A DNA stretch of 6,271 bases, taken from JAHFHB01 sp964393875. Lineage in GTDB: Bacteria; Omnitrophota; Omnitrophia; Omnitrophales; Aquincolibacteriaceae. This document shows positions 6,181-6,271 of the stretch, piece by piece (position 1 is the stretch's first letter; each line of letters begins with the position of its first letter). Location: positions 1 through 6,271 of the forward strand of contig CAYMUZ010000245.1 in the NCBI GenBank assembly GCA_964393875.1. The letters are read 5' to 3'. The notes beneath the pieces were generated by a model. It had not been told where the DNA came from. It saw nothing but the letters and a program-made list of their open reading frames with translations, and made no database searches. A program made the position numbers and the translations under genes.

Positions 6181-6271
6181 AGATCAACGCTTACCAGTGC
6201 TTCTCTAGCAACCGGAGCGCAGCCCCCCCCACCCTACTTCATACAAAGGCTCTTCAAAACAAAAACAAAGG
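6181..6271. other. Upstream region of hemW with a C8/G8 tract
   Basis: No gene is supported here. On the minus strand this is the region just before the hemW start. It holds a run of eight C's (6223-6230) followed by ACCC, which reads GGG-T-G8 on the minus strand. One minus frame is open from the window edge to a TAG at 6205-6207, about 21 codons, which could be the tail of a gene beyond the window but is too short to judge. No convincing promoter for hemW was found. Confidence 0.4.

Overview
The window suggests a chromosomal segment from an environmental bacterium of intermediate GC content. No RNA gene, CRISPR array or complete insertion sequence is visible. A bacterial STT3-type protein beside a family 2 glycosyltransferase recalls deep-branching environmental lineages such as Omnitrophota and other PVC-related bacteria. 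That placement is a guess from gene style only; nothing in the DNA proves it.

Layout from left to right. Positions 1-732 (minus) hold most of a family 2 glycosyltransferase, whose 3' end lies beyond the window. Positions 747-800 hold a 54-bp near-perfect palindrome flanked by TA on both sides, squeezed between two genes of one operon. Positions 800-3325 (minus) encode an 841-residue multi-spanning STT3/PglB/AglB-like oligosaccharyltransferase, transcribed ahead of the glycosyltransferase. Positions 3326-3446 are a divergent intergenic region with a strong sigma-70-type promoter facing right and a dyad over its -35 box. Positions 3447-4382 (plus) encode a P-loop protein resembling the C-terminal domain of HPr kinase. 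It overlaps by ATGA a class I SAM-dependent methyltransferase (4379-5032, plus). Positions 5047-6180 (minus) encode HemW, a radical SAM heme chaperone, converging on the methyltransferase with a 14-bp gap. The last 91 bases are the upstream region of hemW.

The leftward pair (STT3-like plus glycosyltransferase) looks like a protein- or surface-glycosylation module: one enzyme builds a glycan and the other could move a lipid-linked glycan to an acceptor outside the membrane. The rightward pair (HprK-like ATPase plus methyltransferase) shares the divergent control region and could serve the same pathway, but nothing in the sequence proves this. hemW is a housekeeping gene and probably marks the edge of the module.

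The two most interesting points are the TA-flanked palindrome, whose conceptual removal restores a tight operon junction with an intact stop codon, and the STT3-like protein, in which the hallmark WWDYG motif reads WWPPG.
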